Shown here: piece after piece, positions 35,566 through 45,387 of the stretch | Position numbering within the stretch: the stretch's first letter is position 1 | Layout of the letters: each line of letters opens with the position of its first letter | From: Rhodocollybia butyracea | Taxonomy: Eukaryota; Basidiomycota; Agaricomycetes; Agaricales; Omphalotaceae | Length of the DNA: 64,000 bases | NCBI GenBank assembly: GCA_015501585.1 | Contig: JADNRY010000191.1 | Span: forward strand, 60,151-124,150 | Direction of reading: 5' to 3' | Made by a program: the position numbers and the translations under genes | Notes under the pieces: model-generated | What the model was told of the DNA's origin: nothing | What the model saw: only the letters and a program-made list of their open reading frames with translations | Databases searched by the model: none

Positions 35566-37094
35566 CAAGGGGTGGCCGGGTGGTGAACCCATTACATCGG
35601 GTCAAAATTTTTGTTAAGCCCACCCAAGGGGACACCGACCGACCGAATGCTTATGTAAATTACTATATTAGGTATGTTATTCCCTCGCTTGTCAGGTGAT
35701 ACGTGACTCATTCAATTAATTTTAATGCTATCTCGAAGTTAAGTAAATTGCCAGTTGTGCAGCCCATCGTTAGCTCATAGATAAGATAGAACACAATCAC
35801 TTGCGGTCCCGTAAAGGAAATGGCTGGTGCCTGTACCCCCACAGGCCATGGGACAGGCAGTAGACTCAGAGACCTGCACTGTAACCTTGACTGTAACAAT
35901 ATATGGTTCAATAATGCCATGAAATTGCAGTTGCTTAGGCTAGCACTGTACCCATAAGTATATATAAAAATCTCAAGGGCTAAAATCCTATGGGCTACTG
36001 TAAGTAATTCCACTCTGGAGGCCCCAAGTAGTGGCAAGGCTCTTTCAAGCAACTTTGAAGTGCCTGTCAGTGTGTAAGTACTGTTTTCAAGCCAAATGAA
36101 ACCAACAAGTCTAATGAAAATAGATGATCCAAATTTTTTTTAAGACCCCCGACCAGGACACCGGGCTGCCCCGCCAAACCGAGACCAAATTGGTCTGACC
36201 AATTGGACCGATCAAAACCGAAAGGACCGAATTGACCGATTAAGACCGATTCTGGCTCAGGCCACCCCGTGACTTAGGAAATCCCGCCATGTAAAAGCTT
36301 GTTGCCCATCCAACTCACACAGGAGCCATCTTTTGACTGCTGCAAGGCATTATCATAGAGAAGTATTCATATACGGTGGACCTTGATATGTTTCCCAGGC
36401 CTTTGTACGACTTAGAAACCTCATTTATTAGTGCACTTATCATTTCAGTTCATGCCGGCGTAGCCGGCCGCCAAAAATGTAGCATAAGCGCCCAACTTGC
36501 CGAATTTACGATTCTTCACCAATTCTTTGGTCAATAAAATATTATACACCTTGAAATAAGCCTATTAGAGTAAGCGGATATGTAATAGCCAGAAAATATC
36601 AGAGATTAAGAAACAGAGAAGGGATATTAGGATGGACTAGAAGAAATACAGCTACGGTATTTGACGGCATGGGCCAAAAAAGCAAGGAAACTTAATATAC
36701 AATGTCACAAATGTGAGCAACAATATCAAGTCATGCAAATATGTAAAAACAGGATGGTCTAGCTCTACTTATTAGCATAGGTACTAAGTTATTGGCCCAG
36801 CCTGAGGCCTGTGGCCTCGGCGGGTTTGCTTCCGTCTTGAGTCATAGGCCTTGGGCCTTTCGCGTGCACCTGCGGTGCACGCGAGGCCTCGGTATGACCA
36901 ATTTGCCCTTTTACATGGCAGGATTTCCTAAGTCACGGGGTGGCCTGAGCCAGAATCGGTCTTAATCGGTCAATTCGGTCCTTTCGGTTTTGATCGGTCC
37001 AATTGGTCAGACCAATTTGGTCTCGGTTTGGCGGGGCAGCCGGACACCGACCGACCAACCCGATATCACGGGTTCACGGCCCGGCCACCCCTTG
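35566..37094. mobile_element. hAT-like non-autonomous transposon (1529 bp) inside the KDZ gene
   Basis: The ends are CAAGGGGTGGCCGGG on the left and its exact reverse complement on the right, and the match continues imperfectly through GTGAACCC. The 8-base duplication GTGTCGGA flanks it at 35558-35565 and 37095-37102. An 8-base duplication with a short CA-starting inverted repeat is the hAT signature. No transposase is encoded. The right ~150-base subterminal segment (36895-37040) recurs inverted at 36155-36297. Confidence 0.9.
36155..37040. repeat. long inverted repeat within the hAT-like element
   Basis: Arms 36155-36297 and 36895-37040 are nearly perfect inverted copies containing GACCAATTGGACCGATC and CGTGACTTAGGAAATCC. 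The spacer is about 600 bases. A transcript across it could form a long hairpin. The spacer also holds a perfect 9-bp stem, CGCGTGCAC/GTGCACGCG, at 36861-36883. Confidence 0.88.
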
Positions 37095-38154
37095 GTGTCG
37101 GAGCTGGTATTAGATGGTACAAGTGCTATTTCTGGTAATTTCTCATGGAAAATTAGGAGGCGTCGGGAGAAATGCTCAATATAAAGTTGTTTTGATTGTC
37201 GGTACGTTATTGCCTTTCCACCACCTTTGATACTATCTGACAGCCACTCTGCGAAGCTGGACCATCCTGAGTGAAATCGTATAATGGCACGTTCCTGCAA
37301 AATAGCAATATGGCGATGAACCCAAATCCCATGCTTGGATATGCGGAGATATTGAGCATCGTACACCAGTCTTTGCTGGCGGGTACCATTTCGCTCGAGG
37401 TGAGAAAACACAATCCGGTCTGGATAGTAATCAGCTCCGCATGATTTACAGTGGGCAACTGCGAGAGTAGCAGTAACCCATTTAAGGGATTGATCGAGTA
37501 AGGAAACTTCAAGAAATTTCTCGCGCCGCCGCAGGGATTTTGGATGGCCAATGGTGACTGGACAGAGAATACAATCCTGGAAAGTGGTACAGATGATTGG
37601 CCGTGAATTTGTGCGATGAATAAAATCTGGATCCGTGCCCAAATTGAGCAAATTGAAAAGAGATTTCACATTGCGCGCAAGACTGTCTGCGCAATCTTGA
37701 ACCTCTTCCTGGCTCATCCATCCGTCCTCTGCAAAATTAGAGACCATGCCAAAGGAGTCTGTGATGACTTGGGCTATGCCCCGCTTCCAAGCAGTGTGCT
37801 GAGGTTGACGTGGTTCTCGAAGCTGATTCCGATGAAGGGCAAGCAATGGATATATGCTGAGAAGTGTACAGAGGGCAGCTAGAGCCGTTTGGAATGACAC
37901 TGTACTGGGAAAATACATCTCAAGGAACATGGCAATCTCTCCAACAGTGGGACCATTAGCCATGATAGTGCACGCTCAAAGAAATTGCAATTAAAGGGGT
38001 AAATAGGTGTAGCGGTTCCCGTGTCTTACAAAGAGTCCAATACTGCAATGCCCACATCCTGAATAATCTCTGTAATTGTACAGGTCAAGTAAATAAATAA
38101 ATAATATATTTTGCATTGACCAATAACTACTTTGTTGTAGGCAAAAGCCAAAAA

Positions 38155-40777
38155 TCAGTGGTCGAGAGTATCAGAATCAATATCGCTATGTTTTTCTGCC
38201 TTGGATTTACCCTTGTCTCTATTCTTTTTACTCGCCTTGTTCTTGGTATCATCATCAGAGCTGGCAGCACTTGGCTTACCATGTTTCGATCTTTTGCGAG
38301 AGGGTGAGGGACTGTCAACTCGGCCATCGGAAGACGAGGATGAGGATGATGAACTAGACGACTCCCGTTCCCGTTTATGACGTGCTAATTTCCTCTTGAG
38401 CCTCTTCTCCTCCTTACGCTTCTCTTCCTTTCTTGCATCACTCCTCTGCTTCTTGAGAAGAACCTCGATCTGTTTCTTGAATGAGGCTATAGTCAAGTTA
38501 CGGAATGGATCACCATCGGTTCCACTGGGATCACTCATCCAGTTTCGGATTGCTGCAATGTGAGAAACTGTTTTCGACCAGAGTTTAGTCTCTTCATTGA
38601 CTGTTGTAGGCTTAAGACCAAATGCTTTGATAGCTTGGTCTTTTGTAAACTTCCATCCGCCAATAATGCAGTTGGCATCTAAATCACTAGTGAGCTCTAC
38701 ATGATAATCAAATGATAAGATACTTGCCTTCCGGGACAACATATCCACCACCGTTCGAGACTTTCCATTCACTCAACTTGAAGAAGAGTTTGCCCAGCTC
38801 CAAAAAGCGCTCTAGACTGTCACTCGCAGTTTTTGCCGCGGTCCAGCCAATACTCTTGCGCGGACCTCCAACAAGATTGAAAATTGCTGTCCTCAATACC
38901 GGGATGAAATTGTCAGTCAATTTAACAGCGGTAGTAGCTGTAGAGTCGGTGGATGGAAAAGGAATAGCAGCAGTGCTGGTGGATGGGACGGGAATGGCTC
39001 TGGTGCCTGTACAGTTTGTGGCTGGGTCTGGTTTGGTAGCGAGAGCCTGATCCTGAGATAGGAGTGCAGGATCGACCTTCCAATCATCAGAACTGCTCAT
39101 TACTTGCTTGAATGTGACAGGAACAGTAATAGGCTCTGGACCCATTGGTTCACTGGGTGTACTAGCCTGTGGACAATCGATGATTAGTATAATTGCTGCT
39201 ATGATCATAAAAAGTGACTCACAATCAAACCTTCCCAGTGAAGAGAACAAGTGAGCAAAGAATCGGCATTGACCCTCTTTAGTGGAATGAAGTTGACCTG
39301 ATCGACTTTGACCATGGAGGATTCAGCGATTTTGTCCACACATCCAAGGGGGATAAGTGAACCGCTGGTCATTCCAGGTCGTGAGATGCGTCCGCCTGTT
39401 TAGGTATCAATATCGGATCTACAAACGAACAAATAAACGAACCTTTCATTGGCGAATCCTGATTCATGATATATGATATCACATCTGTTACTTTGACATG
39501 CGGTGTTTTCTTTGGATCGCTACTTTTGCAGTACATGGAGATACTCGAGAGGTAGAATTCTCGGTTGATATCACCGTTAACCTGCACACAAACTGGACAG
39601 TAGCTCATAGCTCAGTATAAATGTAGGAGCAACTTTCACATAAGGAGCGTACATGTTTCATTTGACAAGACTTTCTCAAACCCTCCTGACATCTTCTTTG
39701 GTGTATGAGGGGAAAAACCCATCTGGATCTCACTGGGGGCATTGACCATGGCATCTGAAAATCAGATGCTTTAATATCATCCCAATACGCACCTTGAGCA
39801 GCATCTGAAAATCATGCACTGGCCCTCCTTTGGCCTTGTCACACTTTTATATAGAGAACTCAAAACAACGGCTAATCATCCCTTTAACAAGCCTCAAAGG
39901 TCTTTGAAGTAGAGACAAAGGGCTCAAACACTGAATTTTATTTCTACCTCAAAGACCTTTGAGACATGCCAAAGAAATAAATGGCCATTGATTCAGACCT
40001 CTAAAGAAAAGCGTGACAAGGCCAATGCACGATCCTCAGATGCCATTCAAGGTGCCTATTGAGATGATATTAAAGCATCCAACTTTCAGATGCCACGGTC
40101 AATGCCCCCAGTGTCTCCTCAGGAATGACCTTGCTTGGGCTCTGAGTACCCTGTCGATCTTGGAAGCTTTCGGGACTAGTTAAGTCACTGCTTGCAACAG
40201 ATTTTGCATCGGAAGCATCTGCGAATGGAAATTAAGAGTACATTCATTGAATTGAAGATTAGTATTGATCTTCTTGGGAGTGTTCAGGGGCTTGAACTGT
40301 GCAGGTGGATGCGCTGCAATGTTGAGGTCTTGCAATTTCCGATGTGCTCTGAAACAAGTATAAAAAAACTGAACGAAAAGAAGAACTTCCATACCCAGTA
40401 GGAGGTTTGTCCAATACAGCTTCGGCTGCTTCTCGATCTTCCATAACCTTATCACTACTGTTTTTTCCAGAAGCTTTGGAAATTCTCGCTGGCCCTGCAG
40501 TAGTTCGATAGGAAATTAGACCTTGGAACCTGGGGTTGCCTTGAAGCATGTCGGAGTTTTCGACGTTGTTGAGATTTGCCATAATTATAGCAAGTAGCTC
40601 CTTTTTTGTTGTGGATGTAACGTTTCCGTTCCAGCCAAACGCCTGGGCAATCTCAACAAGCTCAGGTTTTTTTCGAGCCATGTTGACAGGGCCTTTCAAT
40701 GGGGTATAAGAGACAGGAGCATCTCCTGAAAGCGGCGGAGGATCAAGCAAAGGCAGAAGCTGAGGATTGCTAGCCAT
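38155..40777 (-). pseudogene. companion gene of the KDZ element, SAP-like N-terminus and basic C-terminus
   Basis: The gene starts at ATG 40777 (MASNPQLLPLLDPPPLSGD). A helix-turn-helix pattern at residues ~35-70 (KPELVEIAQAFGWNG then TKKELLAIIMANL) resembles a SAP DNA-binding motif. Later exons read NASDAKSVASSDLTSPESF, VNGDINREFYLSSISMYCKS, GGRISRPGMTSGSLIPLGCV and STPSEPMGPEPITVPVTFKQ. The last exon has a lysine-rich helix and a long serine run followed by KRSKHGKPSAASSDDDTKNK. A 383-bp MITE (39731-40113) interrupts the SPESF exon between IPEE and IQMGFSPHTPKK. The position beside the transposase suggests a transposition accessory protein; that is inference. Several exon edges are approximate. 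Confidence 0.55.
39731..40113. mobile_element. CACTA-like MITE (383 bp)
   Basis: Terminal inverted repeats of about 105 bases begin CACTGGGGGCATTGACC on both sides. The flanking 3-base duplication TCT lies at 39728-39730 and 40114-40116. CACTG ends with a 3-base target duplication fit the CACTA (EnSpm) group; another group with 3-base duplications is possible. Removing element plus one TCT restores an open coding frame in the surrounding gene. Confidence 0.85.
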
Positions 40778-41109
40778 GGAATGGAAAAGTTGTTGAAAGT
40801 CGTTGAGAAAATACACTGGTCTCACGATTATCAAATTTAAGAAATTTGTGACTCAAGTACAAAATTACAGAATGAAAAATCATTGAAAATCAGCGAGGTG
40901 CAATGGCTGAACGATGATGAAGTTTGAACCGTCGGGCTGCACTGATTGAGGCTGAATCACCGACAATCACCGACGGGCGCCAATGAACTTTCCCAGTCTG
41001 AGTATATAACTCCAGAACATCTCAGTCTACACCCTTTCCTCACACTACGCTACTCTTTCTGTAATTCGGCAACTACAGCTAGTCTCTGTAGCTTCACTCC
41101 CTCACTCCC

Positions 41110-41414
41110 GTGGTGTTGTTCCTGGAGCAATTTGACGATCTGAGTCTTGCGGCAATGGAGTATGTCGAGGGTCAATCTTTGGAAGACCTCTATGGCATAG
41201 CGCCATTGTCGCCTGATGTCCAACAGGCTGTCCCAATGGCTCTCGAAATTTTGCAAATGGGGAACTTTGTCTTTGGAGACTTGCCCAGGCCAAACGTGAT
41301 GCTGGCAAATGGAACGCAACCGGTGAACGAGCGTATTCATTTTATAGATTCCAACTGGGCTGGAGAAGAAGGTCCGAGGGCATTCAGTGTTGTACAAAAG
41401 GACCACATACAAGC
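41110..41414 (+). pseudogene. kinase-like gene fragment interrupted by the copia element
   Basis: The plus frame reads VVLFLEQFDDLSLAAMEYVE, then MALEILQMGNFVFGDLPRPN, then ERIHFIDSNWAGEEGPRAF. This follows the C-lobe of fungal protein-kinase-like proteins, where GDLRxPN carries the catalytic aspartate and IDFDWAG is the metal-binding motif. Here the second motif is IDSNWAG, so its usual DFD aspartates are lost. The frame runs directly into the left LTR. After subtracting the copia element the frame ends a few codons later at about 43694. Only about 100 residues remain. Confidence 0.55.
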
Positions 41415-41796
41415 TGTAGGAATTTGGACTGGAATATTTGCAAGTGCCTCCATGTACAAACCTGAACTGACTCATATGGACTGGAGTCATAATGTGTCAA
41501 TATTGCATTGACTCATTTGTAGTACATAGCTACTGTGCATTGAGTCATTGACTGTGCATGACTGTACAATGATTCTAAATGACTCATAATGACTTGCCTG
41601 GACTTAAAGCAAGTCAATTCCCTTATGTAGTGTAGTATACAATTGTATGGTATATAAGTACCTAGTTTTATGGAATGAGACCCCATCGGGTTGTTGACCC
41701 AGGGCTTTACCCATCCCTACCCTCTGGTGTGCTTTTGTCCCCACATTTGGAGGATGAGCGTAGCTTGTATCTGAATTTTCCCCCTTTACAACAACA
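41415..41796 (+). repeat. left LTR of the gag-only copia element
   Basis: The LTR starts TGTAGGAATT and ends TTACAACAACA. It matches 43295-43677 and, inverted, 21554-21945. Confidence 0.95.
41468..41657 (+). promoter_or_regulatory. LTR promoter with four TGASTCA sites and a TATA box
   Basis: TGACTCA occurs at 41468-41474, 41509-41515 and 41580-41586, and TGAGTCA at 41541-41547. TATATAA follows at 41651-41657. TGASTCA is the binding word of Gcn4/Cpc1/AP-1-type bZIP activators, which in fungi answer to amino-acid starvation or stress. All four sites also occur in the solo LTR at 21.6-21.9 kb. Confidence 0.6.
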
Positions 41797-41828
41797 CAAC
41801 CCGATACCACCCTTGTAACTTGCAGCCT

Positions 41829-42224
41829 TTGTACAGTGTGTACATTGACTGGACCTGGAACCTTTGACTGTGCAGGTAGCACAATTAAAGCCATAACTGA
41901 AGTGGATATTGTACAGGTAGTACAACCACTGCACCCGTAACTGAAGTGGAGATTGTACAGGTAGTACAACCACACCGTAACCCCGGATTGCACAGAAAGT
42001 GTGCAACAGCGTAACCGTAACCCCGGATTGCACAGAGAGTGTGCAACACACGTAACCATATTACTGTAAGGATTGCACAGGTAGTGCAACAGAGGTAACC
42101 GAAACCGAAACCCCCGGATTGCACAGGTAGTGCAACAGACGTAACTCGAAACCCATCCAGATTGCACAGGTAGTGCAATAGTAGCTGGACCGTAACCGTA
42201 ACCCGCAACTGCACAGGTAGTGCA
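41829..42224 (+). other. array of stem-loops in the retrotransposon leader
   Basis: Short hairpins lie at 41909-41925, 41953-41969, 41988-42006, 42028-42046, 42073-42089, 42119-42135, 42162-42178 and 42210-42224, with weaker ones at about 41829-41844 and 41868-41882. The common form is TTGCAC-AGGTA-GTGCAA. Two copies have TTGTAC/GTACAA, a paired change that keeps the stem. Two others extend the stem to TTGCACA/TGTGCAA with a GAAAG or GAGAG loop. All lie between the left LTR and gag, so they would be in the 5' leader of the RNA. Confidence 0.8.
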
Positions 42225-42388
42225 CTGTACCGAAATTGTGACTCACATTGACTATTGCCATGGGAAATTGGAATTCCCGGAACCGAAATTTGATCTTGTG
42301 ACCGCAAACCCGCAAGTATAAGTAGCACTTGTTGTGTTCTGCACCCCAGCTGAACCCCGAAATTTGGAACCCATATTGAATTGTAATC

Positions 42389-43185
42389 ATGGCTTCTACT
42401 ACACCGCTACGTTTTACACTATTGAACGACACCAACTACGAAACATGGCAGATTCAGATGGAAGCTGCTCTTATTGAAAGGAAACTTTGGAATGCAGTTA
42501 GCATTACCATTAACCCAAAGAAATCAGATGGGTCTGATAAGACGGAAACCGAAATCATGGCAGAATATGGATCTACAAAGAGAGCTAGAGATTCTGCAGC
42601 AATGGCCGAAGCTAGAGCAATGATGATTATGCGTGTTGATCCCAGCCAATTGTCACATATGCGAGACCGTGACCCCATGGAGATCTGGAATAATCTCAGG
42701 AATGTCCACTGTGCCCGTGGATTTGCAACAAGTTTGGCATTGCGCTGTAAATTCCTTACAGAGAAGAAAGGAACAAGAAGTATGCACAGTTGGATTGGTC
42801 ATATCCAGACTTTGGCATTTATTATGGAGGAATCTGGAATACCTGTGAATGACCAGGATAGGATTTTGGCACTGACAATGGGATTACCCCAGAATATAGT
42901 GCTGTCATTATCAACTTTGATTTGACCTCACCCGGAATGCTCACGTATGAGCATGTTATTACTAGATTGTTGAATGAGGAGACTAGACAGGATTCTCTCC
43001 CACAATCTGATGTCGGAAACCCTGTATTGGAGGGCGCATCTGCTGCATTTACTGGCAGGAAACGTCCCAAATCTCAGGTTACTTGTTTTAATTGTCAGAA
43101 GAAGGGCCATTACAAATCTGAATGTCCCAACCTCGAGAAGGAAAGCAAGGCTCACTATGCTGATGATATTGAACTTGCATGGTAG
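42389..43185 (+). pseudogene. copia gag-like protein with CCHC zinc knuckle, one frameshift
   Basis: From ATG 42389 the frame shows the copia gag layout: FTLLNDTNYETWQIQMEAAL near the N-terminus, then AMMIMRVDPSQLSHMRD, then RILALTMGLP. It is followed, in the next frame, by MLTYEHVITRLLNEETRQDS and the knuckle CFNCQKKGHYKSEC (CX2CX4HX4C). The two frames switch in a run of C residues around 42885-42890. This is a single-base change or, less likely, a programmed shift, since no pol follows. Gag proteins of this group coat the RNA and form particles. The frame ends at 43185 just before the 3' untranslated part. Confidence 0.85.
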
Positions 43186-43294
43186 AATTTTTATTCTTAC
43201 CAACTTATGAACCAGGGGGTGTTAAAACATACCTGATATTCTTTTGTGTGTCTATTAATTTTTATTGTTGTACACTTTGACACTTGAGGGGGTG

Positions 43295-43677
43295 TGTAGG
43301 AATTTGGACTGGAATATTTGCAAGTGCCTCCGTGTACAAACCTGAACTGACTCATATGGACTGGAGTCATAATGTGTCAATATTGCATTGACTCATTTGT
43401 AGTACATAGTTACTGTGCATTGAGTCATTGACTGTGCATGACTGTACAATGATTCTAAATGACTCATAATGACTTGCCTGGACTTAAAGCAAGTCAATTC
43501 CCTTATGTAGTGTAGTATACAATTGTATGGTATATAAGTACCTAGTTTTATGGAATGAGACCCCATCGGGTTGTTGACCCAGGGCTTTACCCATCTCTAC
43601 CCTCTGGTGTGCTTTTGTCCCCACATTTGGAGGATGAGCGTAGCTTGTATTTGAGTTTTCCCCCCTTTACAACAACA
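43295..43677 (+). repeat. right LTR of the gag-only copia element
   Basis: The LTR is nearly identical to the left LTR. It is preceded by GAGGGGGTG and followed by the target duplication CAAGC. Confidence 0.95.
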
Positions 43678-43694
43678 CAAGCAGCGCTGGTACT

Positions 43695-45387
43695 GTAACA
43701 ACGTCGACTGGTAAATAAGCAGAGACTCAGACAAAAAGTTTTGGTCTAAAATCCTCAAAGGTACGAGCTATAGAATTGTTATAATTGATAGACGCTCATA
43801 CATATATATATCAGTGCTTATCGTACGGTTTATCTGCCTTCAAGCTTCAAGCCTTGCTGCCAACGAGGACGAGACTCTTCGGCCATGACCTACCACCGTT
43901 AATCAAACTTGGCCTGCTTTCGCTGCGTGAGTTTCTCTCTTCTTTCTTTGGCTTTCCGTTTTTGAATGTCTCGTTTTCCTTCTGTAGATTCGGTTATATC
44001 TTTTTTGGAGACCGCTCTCAGTGTATCAACGATGTTTTACCGCTCTCAAGTCTTCTACAAATCCAGTCAACTGAACTCCCGGTCCCTAGTAAAATGCAGA
44101 GGTGGCGAATGCATGCCCGCCAACTCCGCGTATGACTAGATTCCATTGGCAGATAGATAGGTAAATTTTTCACAACTTTTGATTAACATCCTTCTTGTTC
44201 TGAATCAATTCCAAGCCATATTTCTTTGCTTTGGGACATATTTCACAGTCAATGCCACCTTTTTTTGTGTTTAACTCTACCTTAAAATTGCCAGATGACA
44301 CTTTTTTTTTGCCCAAGAGCCAGATTTAGTGCAAAATGCCACATTTTGTGGGTTTTGGCTGTTTTGTGAAATTTTTTTAGCAGGCACCTGGTGCCAGATT
44401 CCATGGGCAGATAGATAGGAGGCATAGAGGGTGAGTATGCGTATTCTTTATTCACTTCCCACAAGCCTGACAAAATACTTTCTCTGCCTTAAACAGCTTT
44501 ATATCAGGTGCTGGACCCGGAAGTCTGGGTCGACCCCCGTAACATCTTAAGGGGAAGCGGTCCCAGTCGGGATCACGAAGTGAGGAATACCCAAAGCTTG
44601 GGTAATTTTGTACGTCTCCATGATTTAGTTCTGGCCCTCTCTGATCGTTCTGTCCCTTAGCGCTTAGCCCCCAATTTCCTGGTCTTCCATCTGCGCTCCT
44701 CATGCACACAACTTCATTGACACCTCTCAAAACTTACCCATTCTTCCACTATGAAAACGGAGAAACAATCTCTACGGACGACGCTGGTGTCACGGGAGCT
44801 ACAGCATAACACTGTCCGCTGTTGTCCGTCACGTTTGGCCCAAGGGAGATAATCGATGAACGTTAAACGCGGAGAGGTGTGATTTCAACGTGTCCCCTTC
44901 CGAAATACCAGGAGCTTACTATTAGCGCAGTACTTGGATCGCGGAACATAGTTGGCGCTAGCACCGGCTAATGACGCAGTCTTACGAAGCTTTGTAGCGT
45001 CCAGTTGGAGCCGTAGATGGAGCCGTAGGATTTCAAGGAGGGGTGGCACCATGCCGTGTATAGAATGCTTAGGTTCGTTTCCTTAGCCTGTAACTCTGGC
45101 TCATATTGGCGTTGACATTGCCCTCTTAGTCTCATTCTCAATTCAACATATCGTAGGAGCTTCCAGCCCACGAAAATATACTAGCGCATACTACATAATA
45201 GCGAATTTAGTGGGCTACTACTAACGTACATCGAGTAGGAGCTTAATATCACGTTGTTTAGTCTCTTGCTCATCTCAATAGTACATTTTTTAATCAGTTT
45301 GGTGCATTTTGTTCGAGACATTCTACTAGCTACCCACAACGCTCCTACTCATCTGCAATTCTTATCGTTCAGTCTGCGTTTATCCTT
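43695..45387. other. no gene recognised; one dispersed motif and a spaced direct repeat
   Basis: A copy of the GC-rich motif lies at 44099-44140. A 24-base direct repeat with AGATTCCAT.GGCAGATAG occurs at about 44139-44162 and 44396-44419, flanking a T-rich stretch of about 230 bases. No coding exon was supported. Confidence 0.45.

Larger units (their letters stand above)
34185..37963 (-). pseudogene. KDZ-family transposase with CxC5 and CxC6 cysteine clusters
   Basis: Exons are 37963-37095, 35565-35356, 35297-35159 and 35110-34185. CxC5 is seen as CTTFQDCILCP followed by AVAHCKSCGADYYPDRI. CxC6 is seen as HHGCTDCTHLKRFPADL, then GRFCKDHIVHYSSICGIIPC and ALTCDNPSHKSWYQAY. The KDZ core reads FLAYDDACDLLRHIV, FIVDTWHYIGHRATDVLCRL, WCNPAPTDGSQPDLV and TAEQLNAWLNGYEAQLRQMT. 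These are the family's conserved acidic, histidine and cysteine positions for a DNA transposase that probably binds metal for DNA cleavage. Exon 1 is interrupted by a hAT-like element (35566-37094); skipping it restores frame exactly. One frameshift lies around 34672-34700 between WGKCYRSES and VLSIIDHIW. The copy is therefore dead. Confidence 0.85.
32429..41012 (-). mobile_element. KDZ/Zisupton-like DNA transposon (8.6 kb) with nested insertions
   Basis: The left end CAGTATTAAGCGCGGAGTG and right end (reverse complement GAGTTATATACTCAGACTG) match the termini of the 931-bp derivative at 27967-28897. The two ends pair as an imperfect inverted repeat of about 38 bases. The left ~1.3 kb is a subterminal array of CACTGAAAGTCA-type words. 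The interior carries a minus-strand KDZ transposase gene (34185-37963) and a minus-strand companion gene (38155-40777). No clear 8-base target duplication flanks this copy (GAACGGTC left, CAGAACAT right), so one flank may be rearranged. Both genes carry later insertions, and the transposase gene is also frameshifted. Confidence 0.8.
41415..43677 (+). mobile_element. gag-only Ty1/copia retrotransposon (2263 bp)
   Basis: Two nearly identical LTRs (382 and 383 bases, TG..CA ends) flank a ~1.5-kb interior. The 5-base duplication CAAGC is present on both sides (41410-41414 and 43678-43682). The interior holds a leader with stem-loops and a gag-like reading frame with a CCHC knuckle. A purine-rich GAGGGGGTG immediately precedes the right LTR. 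Protease, integrase and reverse transcriptase are absent, so mobilisation would need a partner element. The near identity of the LTRs points to a recent insertion. A recognisable tRNA primer site was not identified after the left LTR. Confidence 0.93.

Noticed and set aside
36861..36883. Perfect 9-bp stem as a transcription terminator
   Set aside because: No U run follows and it lies in a non-coding transposon interior of a eukaryote; kept only as a structural note.
41604..42435. Minus-strand open frames of 114-187 codons across the copia leader
   Set aside because: They are made of the repeated CCGTAACC/TTGCAC words of the leader and overlap the LTR and gag start on the other strand; no family features.
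42885..42925. Programmed frameshift between gag and pol
   Set aside because: No pol domain follows; the second frame is simply the rest of gag including its zinc knuckle, so a plain indel in a C run is more likely.
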